Shown in pieces: positions 25,875 through 34,399 of a DNA stretch of 64,000 nucleotides. The DNA is taken from NCBI GenBank assembly GCA_963665545.2, contig CAXXKZ010000007.1:62001-126000 (forward strand), read 5' to 3'. The notes under the pieces are model-generated. The model saw nothing but the letters and a program-made list of their open reading frames with translations, was not told where the DNA came from and did not search any database. The DNA is from G963665545 sp963665545 (GTDB taxonomy: Bacteria; Pseudomonadota; Gammaproteobacteria; Xanthomonadales; SZUA-36). Within the stretch, counting starts at the first letter, position 1; the number at the start of each line of letters is the position of its first letter. The translations under genes were made by a program, and so were the position numbers.

Positions 25875-27259
25875 GAGCTATTGTCAAATCTGGTGTTTAG
25901 CCATTTGATTCAAGCGGCGACCTGATCAATCTCTTTTACCTCGATCCCATCTTTGAATTTCACCCCCGTAATCACCTTGGCCAGGTAATCAAAGCCGCGT
26001 AGCCGGCGCCATTTCTTTTCCGCACACTGGCTCAATTTGAACATCATATGCAACATGCCATTGCGCGTCAGACAACCTTTGGATCTTTTGGTCCGGTGGC
26101 GGATGGTGGCAAAGGTGGATTCAATCGGGTTGCTGGTCCGGATGCTCTGCCAGTGTTGGGCCGGAAAATCATAAAATGCCAACAGTTCATCCCGATCCTT
26201 GAGCAAACAGCTCGTCGCTTTCGGGTATTTCGCCTCAAAGATCTCAATAAACAAATCAAACGCCTTGTTTGCATCATCCTTGGTTTCCGCCTGCCAGATG
26301 GCGTGCAGGGCCTGCTTGGCTTTGGGTTGTGCGGATTTCGGCAAACAATTCAGTACATTCATGGTCTTGTGCATCCAGCAGCGTTGCTGGCGGCTGGCCG
26401 GAAAGATTTCATCCAGCGCCGCCCAAAAACCCATCGCACCATCACCAATCGCCAGTTGTGGGGCGCTCATGCCGCGCGACTTCAGATTCAGCAACACCTC
26501 ACGCCAACTCTGAGTCGATTCTCGCACCCCGTCCTCAATCGCCAGAAAATGTTTTTCGCCGCGTTCATTGACACCAATGATCACCAGCGCGCAGAGCTTG
26601 GCATCCTCCGCCCGCAGCCCACTGTAGACACCATCAGCCCAGACATACACCCACCGGTCCTGTCCCAGGCGACGCTGGCTCCACGCTCGATATTCCTCCG
26701 CCCATACCTGTTTCAGGCGGGATACCGTGCTGGCCGACAGACCCTGTGCCTGCGGGCCCACCAGTACCCGCAACGCCTCAGCCATCTCACCGCTGGATAC
26801 CCCTTTGAGGTACAACCACGGAATGGCTGCCTCGAAAGTCGCTGTCTTGCGCACATATGGCGGCACCAGCACCGACTGAAAACTCACTGCTTCACCGGTC
26901 TTCGAGCGCACCTTGGGAATTCTCACCCGGATCGGTCCCAGGCCGGTCTGCAACTCACGTTCTGGCAGGTAACCGTTGCGCACCACACCGGCATGACCTG
27001 ATTCGGTACGCCAATCCTGATACTTGGCCAGCAGCTCCTGGACTTCACTTTCCACCGCTTCGGCGAGCAGCTTCCGGGCGCCTTCTTTGAGCAATTCGGT
27101 CAACGGATCGGCACTGATTGCTCGACGTTCCAGTTCAATAACATTATTCTTGTTCATAGTGGCGTATCTCCTTTGGTTGCTTTGAAGTTTGGTAACAACA
27201 AATCAACCAGATACGCCGCTTTTTTTCAACTGCTCAAACACCAGATTCGATCATAACTC
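25875..27259 (-). mobile_element. IS256-family element, copy 2 (inverted)
   Basis: This 1,385-bp element is the same as copy 1 but opposite in orientation. The target duplication is GCGAGGTC at 25867-25874 and 27260-27267; only eight bases match here, against nine for copy 1, both within the known range for the family. Excision in thought restores the frame GGEV followed by KWTPHLVIRRAF. Confidence 0.9.
25910..27157 (-). CDS. IS256-family transposase, copy 2
   Basis: The 415 residues are the same as copy 1, including the WADGVY, AIGDGAMG and NPIEST catalytic segments. The ribosome site and 5' leader are also the same. With copy 1 it forms an inverted pair flanking 1,557 bp, so recombination between them could flip the middle piece of the restriction gene, and the pair could in principle move as a composite unit. 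Confidence 0.95.
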   Translation of the reverse strand: MNKNNVIELERRAISADPLTELLKEGARKLLAEAVESEVQELLAKYQDWRTESGHAGVVRNGYLPERELQTGLGPIRVRIPKVRSKTGEAVSFQSVLVPPYVRKTATFEAAIPWLYLKGVSSGEMAEALRVLVGPQAQGLSASTVSRLKQVWAEEYRAWSQRRLGQDRWVYVWADGVYSGLRAEDAKLCALVIIGVNERGEKHFLAIEDGVRESTQSWREVLLNLKSRGMSAPQLAIGDGAMGFWAALDEIFPASRQQRCWMHKTMNVLNCLPKSAQPKAKQALHAIWQAETKDDANKAFDLFIEIFEAKYPKATSCLLKDRDELLAFYDFPAQHWQSIRTSNPIESTFATIRHRTKRSKGCLTRNGMLHMMFKLSQCAEKKWRRLRGFDYLAKVITGVKFKDGIEVKEIDQVAA

Positions 27260-27267
27260 GCGAGGTC

Positions 27268-28413
27268 AAATGGACGCCCCACTTGGTAATCCGGCGGGCT
27301 TTTGCTGCAATCAGCCCTAAAACGCTTGCAAACATAGTTAATGCGAATGACCTAATAACGCTGGCGAAAAATTTGGAGCCAGAGTTTGGTCAGGTCATCG
27401 ATCCTGGCGCGCATTGGTTTGAACAGAATTATCAACTTCGATCATTTCTCAAAATAAGCGGGATCGATGATTCTGATCTTGCCACATTCAACACATTTTG
27501 TTGGCACCTGCACGATCACCTTCAAAATCGCCCCCCAAATATTGAATCACCTGCTACAGACTCTACAACCATGACTTCAAAAAATATCATTCTCTATAGG
27601 CCACCTGGAACTGGAAAGACTTACGCGCTCAAGGCTAGATATTTCGATCTTTTTACAGATACTGTTGAAGCGATTTCAGAGAAAGAGTGGATAGAGCAAA
27701 ATGTAGATTCACTAACTTGGCATGAAGTGCTGGCAGCAGTACTGCATGACATTGGCATCCCTTCACGTGTACCGGAAATTGCAAAGCACGCATACATAAG
27801 AGCCAAAATTCGCCTCCGTGGCCGTGAAGCTAACGTCAGTCAAACGCTATGGGGCACTCTGCAAGAACATACACCACTCGAATGTAATTTGGTGAGAACT
27901 CAAATTAGGCGCGATCCTTTATGGTTTTGGAAAGAACAGGGAAGTTTTTGGCGATTGGCAGATGAATGGCAAGAAACAGGCGAAGAGGTCGTTGAGGTAG
28001 TCAACAGAATCAAAGAGGGGCCAGGGCCATCTACCGCACCATTGAGACGTTACGAGTTCATCACCTTTCATCAGTCATACAGTTATGAGGAATTTGTCGA
28101 GGGAATTAGACCGGTCCTTGGCGAGGATGGCGAAGCAGCAAGAACGGTTAGCTATGAGCTTTCAAGAGGCGTTTTTCAGAAGATTTGTGACCGAGCCCGA
28201 AACGATCTTGCCAATGAATATGCCATATTTATTGATGAAATAAATCGGGGAAATATTTCCAAGATTTTTGGCGAACTCATTACCTTGATCGAAGAGGATA
28301 AGCGTGAGGGCGCGCCGAATGAAATCATCGCCAGACTGCCATACTCAAACCAGCTTTTTTCGGTGCCCCCAAATCTCCACATTATTGGCACTATGAATAC
28401 CGCCGACCTGTGA
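27268..28413 (+). pseudogene. McrB-type restriction gene, GTPase/AAA+ piece
   Basis: The final piece carries the McrB motor domain. Walker A reads ILYRPPGTGKTY near 27588-27624, with Arg where McrB proteins normally have Gly before PPGTGKT. Then come FHQSYSYEEFVEGIRPV (a strong McrB-family mark), Walker B AIFIDEINRGNISKIFGEL near 28225 and the sensor IIGTMNTAD. McrB uses GTP to drive cleavage of modified DNA with McrC. The reading frame is lost at 28408, inside the usual NTADRS motif, where an IS481-family element begins, so the end of the ATPase domain and any mcrC are missing. Confidence 0.82.
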
Positions 28414-29413
28414 TGGTAATAACTTCGCAGGACGGTGAACAGCTATGCTACCAGCTTCTCGCGCAACCGTTCATAGGGGGTTTTTCCATTCAGTGCAGCG
28501 TGCGGTCTGAGAAAGTTATAGAAGGCCTCCCAGTCGCGTAATTTCTTGGCCAGGTCGACGTCGCCTTTGTAATCGATGAGTTGATAGAACTCAAGCTTGT
28601 CGGTCAGGTGAGATCGTTCCACTTTGCCGTTCAATCGTGGGGTCGCGGGTCTGATGTAGAAGTGATTAATGCCCAGGTCCTTCAGATGCCAATGAAATTT
28701 GGCCTGGAATTCGTGACCGTTGTCCGTGCGGATGGTGTGCAGGCGAAACGGGAATTGCTCGATCACGTGGTTGACGAAGCGGATGGCATTTTCCTGTGTA
28801 TGCCTGGGATAAATTTTCAAGGCTCGGATGCGGGTTGCATCATCGATTGCAGTGTACTGGTAACGCTTCAGCCTATGGCCGCGTTTATCGATAAAAGTCA
28901 AAAACTTAACGTCAACCTGGATGTGATGACCCGGGACTTGTTTTTGGTAGCGTTTGAAGGTGGGAATAGAGCGCTTGCGACAATTTTGAGGCAACCGATT
29001 CAGTCCATGTCTTTTGAGCACATAGTAAACACCCTTGCCCGATATTTTGATCTGGTGATAGCGCTCCAGATACCAGGCGATTCGATCCGGGCCAAAGTGG
29101 TAGGTGCGCCGTAGATGTAGAATCTTTTCCTCGATCGGTGCTGGGGTGCGAAGCAGTAGGTTCTCGGGGCATGGCTTGGAGTTGATGAGGCCTGCTTCTC
29201 CTTTCTCTCTATAGCCTGCTTTCCAGCGATAAAACGATGACTTGGAGACTCCAAATTTACGGCAGGCTAATACATTACTCCCGCGTTCCTGTGCAAACTG
29301 TAGACAATTCAATTTCCGGCGAATATCTCTTTGTGCTTGACGATCCATAACGCTCTCCTGTGCAATGCACTTTGAGGTTAGTGAAATCGTCCCACGAAGT
29401 CGTACATTTCATA
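28409..29413 (-). mobile_element. IS481-family element at a deletion junction
   Basis: The terminal inverted repeats are imperfect: TGTGATGG...AACTTCGCAGGACG on the left, and the complement of TATGAAAT...GACTTCGTGGGACG on the right. The element is about 1,005 bp. No target duplication is present: the left flank ends ...CGCCGACC in the McrB-type gene and the right flank begins CCAAATCG in an aldo/keto reductase gene. Both flanking genes are cut exactly at its ends. Exact termini are inferred from the repeats. Confidence 0.75.
28443..29348 (-). CDS. IS481-family transposase
   Basis: The 301 residues start with a helix-turn-helix (ACRKFGVSKSSFYRWKAGY) and continue into an rve-type integrase core: first Asp in QVDVKFLTFID, second in IRTDNGHEFQAKF, Glu in PRLNGKVERSHLTDK, and the closing YNFLRPHAALNGKTPYE. 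Single-frame organisation and this motif set fit IS481 rather than IS3. The gene appears intact. Confidence 0.92.
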   Translation of the reverse strand: MDRQAQRDIRRKLNCLQFAQERGSNVLACRKFGVSKSSFYRWKAGYREKGEAGLINSKPCPENLLLRTPAPIEEKILHLRRTYHFGPDRIAWYLERYHQIKISGKGVYYVLKRHGLNRLPQNCRKRSIPTFKRYQKQVPGHHIQVDVKFLTFIDKRGHRLKRYQYTAIDDATRIRALKIYPRHTQENAIRFVNHVIEQFPFRLHTIRTDNGHEFQAKFHWHLKDLGINHFYIRPATPRLNGKVERSHLTDKLEFYQLIDYKGDVDLAKKLRDWEAFYNFLRPHAALNGKTPYERLREKLVA

Positions 29414-29813
29414 CCAAATCGAGTGATTCACCACCCTGCAGGTGCAGGAGACGCCGTATTTCGGCGCGCATCGACGGCAAGTCTTCACCCTCGAGGTAAG
29501 TACCGAGAAACAGCTGATCATGTGCGTGGTTCTCGTGCATGATTTTGCCGACCGTCTCTCGAGCATCCCACCCGGTGTCGACGTAGGAGCCGCCGTGATC
29601 GAGGAGTATCCGGATGAGTTGGCGGGACGTCGCCATGTCACCCTCGTAGAATGCCTGGGCGTTGCCAAGGCCAATGACCGCAAGCGACTCGTTGGTTCCC
29701 GAAATGACGCGCCGTGGCAAAGCCAGTCGCCCACTTGCATTGACCCCCGCTGGAATCACCGTTGCGAGTGCCGCCGAACCAACCCGCTGCAAAAACTCCC
29801 TGCGATCAAACAT
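29409..29813 (-). pseudogene. Tat-exported aldo/keto reductase, 3' part lost
   Basis: The start ATG 29813 gives MFDRREFLQRVGSAALATVIP, a twin-arginine signal, then LAVIGLGNAQAF and TGWDARETVG, as in the aldo/keto reductase family. The frame reaches GGESLDLV, where QIHN would be expected, and then enters the IS481 right end, whose bases supply the TGA. About half of the protein, including most of the barrel, is missing. The reductase may have lain far from the restriction gene before the rearrangement. Confidence 0.72.
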
Positions 29814-30068
29814 GTACCGTACCTCCTGAACCGGATGCGGTGACGCCATAACACGTCGAAAGATTAGGGAACACCAGGCAGGTTCTGCACTGCGCTTCGA
29901 CAAAAATCGTCGCAGGGTTCCCCAGACCGGATTCTTCTTTTTAGCCTAACCTTTTGGGTTGCAGGAGGCCAATTGTGGTTGCGCTTTATACTTCCACATG
30001 CCGGTGGAATTCGTGCACTATAGTGTTTGAACTGACCTGATTCTGTTTTCTTGACTTGGCCGTACGCC

Positions 30069-32270
30069 ATGACAAAAGTCTACATTGTGAAAATCTGTTC
30101 TCTCCTGGCGTGCACCGCCTTGATGTCAGGCGGCTGTCGGCCGAACTCCCAGTGGGTCGACCTGGGCCCGAACTTGGGAGGCCGGCTCATCGCGATCGTT
30201 GCTGATACATCAGATCCGTCCAAGCTGCTCGTCGCCTCTCCGGGAGGCGGCGTCTGGAGGACGGCGAACAACGGTGCGACGTGGACCGAGGCCAGTAGAG
30301 GCCTGAAAGACCTTACGGTGCTGCATCTCGAGCGAGATCTGCTGGATCCACGCAAAATCTGGGCAGTAACACCAACCTGGCTCTATACCAGTTCAGACTT
30401 TGGCGGCAACTGGACGCCAGTTGGCGTCAGTGCCGCACCCGCTACGCCTGCCTGGATCAAGACACCCGGCTCAGAAGATCCATTCGCGTTCGCACAGCTG
30501 TGGCTGACGGCACTGAACAGTGTTGTTCTTTGGAGCCCAGCCTGCGGCGGCTTATTCACATCAATTGATGGCGGCACGTTTACGCACACCTGGCTGGGTT
30601 CTGGAGCAAGTGATCTGGACAACTGCGTCGTCTCGATAGCAGCGGACCAGAAAGACCAGCGTTTCTACCTCTCCACCATGAGGCACTATCGCGACCGTAT
30701 CCGTGGAACCAAGGATGCAGTCGTCTGGCGCAATAAGTGTCAGTGGCAGGTCGGCTCTCCTTGCGCCACCTGGGAATCGGCAGACAATGGTTTGCCGGAC
30801 AAGCTGGTTCAAGGGCTGACCTGGCTGGGGAATTCTAACAATCTGGTGGCCCGGATCGGTACAGGCTCTGCCAGCATATACAAAACCAACGATGGCAGGA
30901 ATTGGCGGTTAGCATCGAACGTCCCTGCTCCGAGCTACTCGGCAAGGCCACTGATATTCGACTCACCCAATTACCTCTTTCTGGGCGCGGTCATTCCTCA
31001 TTACTCAACTGACCTGGGAAAGACCTGGAAGGATTTCGACCTTAGAGATTACAACCTAAGCGACGCCGGCCAGAAAATCCACGCGCATGCGGACTATCGT
31101 GCTTTCGAGCTGGCAGCATACAGCCTCACCAAGAAGCGTTATCTCTGGGGGGTCACCGATGGCACCCGGGATTTGCCATTGCTCTACGACGCGAACATCG
31201 TTCGCTTTACGATGGACCCTAAAGTGCACACCGCGCCGGTCTACCCCGAAGTAATCCGGCACAACGGACTGCGCGTGTGGCAGACTTACGCCATTGCCGC
31301 CATTCGCCGCAATTCTGGAAATATTCGTCTAATCGCCGGATCGCAGGACAACGGCGCCCTGTGTTCGGACGATCTCGGTAAGTCCTGGAATCAGCCCGGT
31401 GCACCCACGGGTGGTCTGAGCGGGGATGTGTTTTCCGTGGTCGTGGCACCTTCAAATCCCGATCGCGTCTATTCCAGAAGTGCGGACAACAACCTGGAGG
31501 CGATGTCAAATGCCGCGAGTGCCGCCACATGTGCCAAGGTGCAGTGGTCTCAAGTCAATGCCGGTGCAAGTCCCTGGACTGTACAGGTTCCCGGGAATCT
31601 CCATCAGAACACCATCGCCGTCCACCCTACCGATGCCGATCGAGTTTATCTGGCGGATGACTTCGGTGTCAGGATTAGCAAAGACGGTGGCAAAACCGCC
31701 ACCGCCACATCAAGGCTCGCATGGCCGGCGCTGGTCGTGGCAGTGAACGTCGACAACAAGGGGCAGATATTTGTCGGCACGATAGACGGCGGAGCATGGA
31801 CATCAACGGACGATGGCGCCAGCTGGAAGCCCTTTGGCCTGAACTGGTTCCCACCAGAAGTCATCTTCGATGTCGCGTGGTCAGAGGATGGGTCGGGCAA
31901 TCGCACCTATTTCTTCGCCACTACACAGGGTCTGTACCGGGGTATTGCTTCCGGCGCAACGGCGATCAGCTGGAAACGTGTTCTCGGAGCAGACCGGATG
32001 TTCGTCAGTGATATCGAAGTTGACGATCAGTGTCCCAAGCGGGTCTATGCAGCGCTTGGTTTCGGTTCCACCCATGGCCAGCAACCAGGGGGCATCGTTC
32101 GGAGTACTGATACCGGTGCCACTTGGACGGCCATTGGCGGCAGCAGCCCGCTAAACTACGCGCCGGTGGCCGCTTTGAGCCTTGACTGGGCCACCAGCGC
32201 ACCGAGTTTGTTCGCTGCGGTCTACGGTCGAGGGATCTGGACCCATCTGGAAAGCAGCGCCTGCCCTTAG
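30069..32270 (+). CDS. Secreted BNR/Asp-box repeat lipoprotein (VPS10/sialidase-like propeller)
   Basis: This 733-residue protein has a lipoprotein-type signal, with LMSGGC near residue 24 placing the lipidated Cys. At least nine Asp-box motifs (S-x-D-x-G-x-x-W) follow across the length, for example NNGATW, SSDFGGNW, TNDGRNW, STDLGKTW, SDDLGKSW, STDDGASW and STDTGATW, which indicates one or two beta-propellers. No sialidase catalytic residues are evident, so binding or a different glycosidase is as likely. ATG 30069 is chosen over TTG 30051. Confidence 0.75.
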   Translation: MTKVYIVKICSLLACTALMSGGCRPNSQWVDLGPNLGGRLIAIVADTSDPSKLLVASPGGGVWRTANNGATWTEASRGLKDLTVLHLERDLLDPRKIWAVTPTWLYTSSDFGGNWTPVGVSAAPATPAWIKTPGSEDPFAFAQLWLTALNSVVLWSPACGGLFTSIDGGTFTHTWLGSGASDLDNCVVSIAADQKDQRFYLSTMRHYRDRIRGTKDAVVWRNKCQWQVGSPCATWESADNGLPDKLVQGLTWLGNSNNLVARIGTGSASIYKTNDGRNWRLASNVPAPSYSARPLIFDSPNYLFLGAVIPHYSTDLGKTWKDFDLRDYNLSDAGQKIHAHADYRAFELAAYSLTKKRYLWGVTDGTRDLPLLYDANIVRFTMDPKVHTAPVYPEVIRHNGLRVWQTYAIAAIRRNSGNIRLIAGSQDNGALCSDDLGKSWNQPGAPTGGLSGDVFSVVVAPSNPDRVYSRSADNNLEAMSNAASAATCAKVQWSQVNAGASPWTVQVPGNLHQNTIAVHPTDADRVYLADDFGVRISKDGGKTATATSRLAWPALVVAVNVDNKGQIFVGTIDGGAWTSTDDGASWKPFGLNWFPPEVIFDVAWSEDGSGNRTYFFATTQGLYRGIASGATAISWKRVLGADRMFVSDIEVDDQCPKRVYAALGFGSTHGQQPGGIVRSTDTGATWTAIGGSSPLNYAPVAALSLDWATSAPSLFAAVYGRGIWTHLESSACP

Positions 32271-32297
32271 TATTGGGCGAAGCTCAGCCTGACCCAT

Positions 32298-32849
32298 TTA
32301 TTCAGTCGTTGTGGTACCGCCCGGCGCAGGTAATACTTCACTGCGACGCAGAATTGCCGCGCTTATCAGAGAAATCAGCAGGCCAACCGGAAAAATCTCG
32401 ATAAATGTGATCATCAAGCGCGGCAACAGGCGCGCATACTGGGCTTTCATTTCGTCCATTTCCGCATAAACTTCCTGCATTTCCGTTTCCGACAGACCTT
32501 CGGACTTGCGTTGCTCGATTATCGATTCGGTATAGGCGTTCATAAAATCGAAATCGGTCACAGCGAGGTTGATCTCCCAGACGACGACATAGATCACGCT
32601 GGCGAGCAACGCGATGCCCAGTCCGAGTTTCAGTGCGCTGGAAAAACGGATAACGCCGCCCAGGTCGCGATCGCGATACTGTTTGATGGCGAAGAATATC
32701 AGGCTGAACGCCACGATCATGACCAGGTAGCCCAGCCACGCCAGACCGGTGACATGCCCTTCCTCGAAACCAGCGGTCAGGGAGAGAATTAGTGAACCAA
32801 TGATGACGATGCCGACAATGCTTCCGTAGACCAGGATGATTTTTTTCAT
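32298..32849 (-). CDS. DUF4199 membrane protein
   Basis: The 183 residues have four predicted membrane segments (about 5-25, 40-60, 72-95 and 140-165) with a charged helical stretch between the third and fourth (EQRKSEGLSETEMQEVYAEMDEM). The layout and MKKIILVYGSIVGIVIIGSL start fit DUF4199, a family of unknown function often beside small LuxR-type regulators. An AAGGAGT ribosome site precedes the ATG. It lies 110 bp downstream of the LuxR gene on the same strand. Confidence 0.7.
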   Translation of the reverse strand: MKKIILVYGSIVGIVIIGSLILSLTAGFEEGHVTGLAWLGYLVMIVAFSLIFFAIKQYRDRDLGGVIRFSSALKLGLGIALLASVIYVVVWEINLAVTDFDFMNAYTESIIEQRKSEGLSETEMQEVYAEMDEMKAQYARLLPRLMITFIEIFPVGLLISLISAAILRRSEVLPAPGGTTTTE

Positions 32850-32958
32850 GCCAAACTCCTTGAGTTGTTTGGATAGGTGTTGAGCACTTACCTTGCCATG
32901 TTGGCTTGATCGATGCGTCACCCGAAGGGGTGATTTCACTGGAATGCAGATGTTGCAA

Positions 32959-33372
32959 TCAAGGAATTAGCTGCAGATCGTGTGCCTTCTTCACCGCCTG
33001 GGTGCGGCGGTTCACTTCCAGTTTTTCGTACAGATGTGTCAGATGCGTCTTGACTGTATTGGTGGACACGAAAATCCTATCTGCGATTTCCTGATTGGAA
33101 TGGCCCTTTCCCAACAGTTCAAGTACCTGAAGTTCCCGATTGCTGATGCCCAAGTAATCCAGCGCTTTCTGGTTTCGCCGGAATGTCTCGGTTACTGCTC
33201 CGCCAGACAATCGGCGCCCGGCCCAGATGCCGAGTGCCGTGAACAGCAGAGCTATGATGAGCACGTAGGCTTCGGTCGGCAGCACTCGCACATTGTACGT
33301 GTACTGCACGTACTGGAGCAGCCAGGCCGAACCCGCAAGGGCAAGCGCGTAGGAAATGATCGTCTTCTTCAT
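32959..33372 (-). CDS. Membrane-anchored LuxR-type transcription regulator
   Basis: Two membrane helices (about residues 5-25 and 35-55) are joined to a C-terminal GerE/LuxR helix-turn-helix: LGISNRELQVLELLGKGHSNQEIADRIF, STNTVKTHLTHLYEKL. There is no receiver or sensor domain, so DNA binding appears to be controlled from the membrane. A 28-base motif that recurs at 34280 lies 27 bp upstream of the start and could be an operator. The DUF4199 gene downstream is the likely partner. The frame extends upstream, but ATG 33372 begins the natural MKKTIISY start. Confidence 0.75.
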   Translation of the reverse strand: MKKTIISYALALAGSAWLLQYVQYTYNVRVLPTEAYVLIIALLFTALGIWAGRRLSGGAVTETFRRNQKALDYLGISNRELQVLELLGKGHSNQEIADRIFVSTNTVKTHLTHLYEKLEVNRRTQAVKKAHDLQLIP

Positions 33373-33461
33373 GGTGTCCGCCCAATTCTGGCATACATCC
33401 ACCTTCTGAACGCGACGTTTATGTCGTGTGAGAGGGCGGTGCGAGGAGCCGCTGACAGCCG

Positions 33462-33677
33462 TTAGCGTCGTTTTCCGATTAGGCTCAGATACTTCTCGCG
33501 CGGCTCCGCGGTGCGCCAGTGGATTCCATGACGGTGGTGGAACCAGTAGCCGTGCAGGACGGCCATGGCTGCAACCATTACAAAAAGAAGCGCGTAGAAC
33601 CAGAATCGGCCTGCCAGCAGATGGATTGTGAAAAATACGATCACAAGGAGAAAAATCTTGAGCGATCTTCTGCCCAT
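33462..33677 (-). CDS. Small two-helix membrane protein
   Basis: The 71 residues start with a basic MGRRSLK segment, then two hydrophobic helices (about 8-22 and 27-44), a His/Trp-rich turn (GYWFHHRHGIHW) and a basic tail. Family unknown. It is upstream of the LuxR gene on the same strand, separated by 89 bp that contain one copy of the 28-base repeat. Confidence 0.55.
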   Translation of the reverse strand: MGRRSLKIFLLVIVFFTIHLLAGRFWFYALLFVMVAAMAVLHGYWFHHRHGIHWRTAEPREKYLSLIGKRR

Positions 33678-33802
33678 ACTGAGGTGCGCTTCATAGCCGT
33701 TAAAAGCCCACTGCGTAAGCAGCTAGCCGGAAACAAAAATCGCGGCGTCCCAATAGATCATCTAGAGTTTAGGACGAAATAACGCCCTTTTTCCGGAAAC
33801 CC

Positions 33803-34279
33803 ATGAGCAAAAAGGGTCAGAACCCCTTTTATGGAGATTCCAAGGTAGGGGTCTTTGATTGTTGGATCCCATTCCGGCCCAAATGTTTGGAGGTTTGGGC
33901 GCAGCACCGCGTGCTACACTTCCGTGCGCCCTTCGAATGCTATATCGATAATGAAGTCATCCCGATAGAATTTGATGTGAGAAAGCTCTGGTTCGACGAG
34001 CATCTGGAGTTCCACAACTCCCTTTACGCAAGGGCAAGGTATGACTGCCAGAACGAGGCGCAGATCAACAGCCCCGAACCCTATGGCTATGGCGGCAATA
34101 CGCTCTGGTTTGAAGGTCTTGACGACCACGACCACTTTGATGTCTACCCAAACTACAATGGCACCACCGTGTGCTCGGTTACGGAGAAGGTGCGTGACAG
34201 CTCGGTCGAGAGCGATGAGAGCGATTGTCAGGAAGTGAAGGTGCTGCTGGGTGAGGACAAGCAGCCATCGGACCGCTGA
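33803..34279 (+). CDS. Hypothetical acidic protein
   Basis: The 158-residue protein is not recognised. It is rich in aromatic and acidic residues (FDVRKLWFDEHLEFHNSL, LWFEGLDDHDHFDVYPNY), has no signal peptide or membrane segment, and looks globular with an acidic tail. A competing open frame on the other strand is basic and Val-rich and looks less like protein, so I favour this strand. The gene stands alone. Confidence 0.5.
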   Translation: MSKKGQNPFYGDSKVGVFDCWIPFRPKCLEVWAQHRVLHFRAPFECYIDNEVIPIEFDVRKLWFDEHLEFHNSLYARARYDCQNEAQINSPEPYGYGGNTLWFEGLDDHDHFDVYPNYNGTTVCSVTEKVRDSSVESDESDCQEVKVLLGEDKQPSDR

Positions 34280-34399
34280 CACCTTCTGAATGCGACGTTT
34301 GTTTCGTCCTTTTACTGCCATGGCTGATCTCTCACTGTAGAGAGGGAAGTGAAGGCAGCCGGAGGAAGTAGGCTTAGCCGCAATATTGCAAGAGTTTCA

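Larger units (their letters stand above)
16125..29413. mobile_element. tRNA-borne genomic island, right end truncated
   Basis: The island starts at the tRNA 3' end with a P4-type integrase and carries an excisionase-like HTH gene, a RepA-like ATPase, small conserved island genes and a restriction-type cargo with lower G+C than the flanks. No repeat of the tRNA 3' end (the attR) was found on the right. Instead the island ends at an IS481-family element whose flanks are two different truncated genes, so the right end appears deleted. The right limit given here is the outer end of that element. Confidence 0.75.
33400..34307 (+). repeat. Pair of 28-base direct repeats with palindromic core
   Basis: Copies lie at 33400-33427 and 34280-34307 and agree at 25 of 28 positions. 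Each starts CACCTTCTGAA and contains a CGAC/GTCG or GACG/CGTC core around the segment GCGACGTTT. The first is 27 bp upstream of the LuxR gene; the second follows the stop of the 158-residue gene. A shared operator is one possible reading, a dispersed repeat is another. Confidence 0.45.

Noticed and set aside
23035..27157. Reading the two IS256 copies plus the middle piece as a composite transposon that brought the restriction gene
   Set aside because: Each copy has its own target duplication inside one continuous reading frame, which shows two separate insertions into an existing gene.
24318..29413. A direct repeat of the tRNA 3' end as attR
   Set aside because: No copy of the TTCAAGTCC...GGGCCCACCA segment was seen by eye to the right of the integrase; similar GGGCCC strings are isolated. 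A computer search would be decisive.
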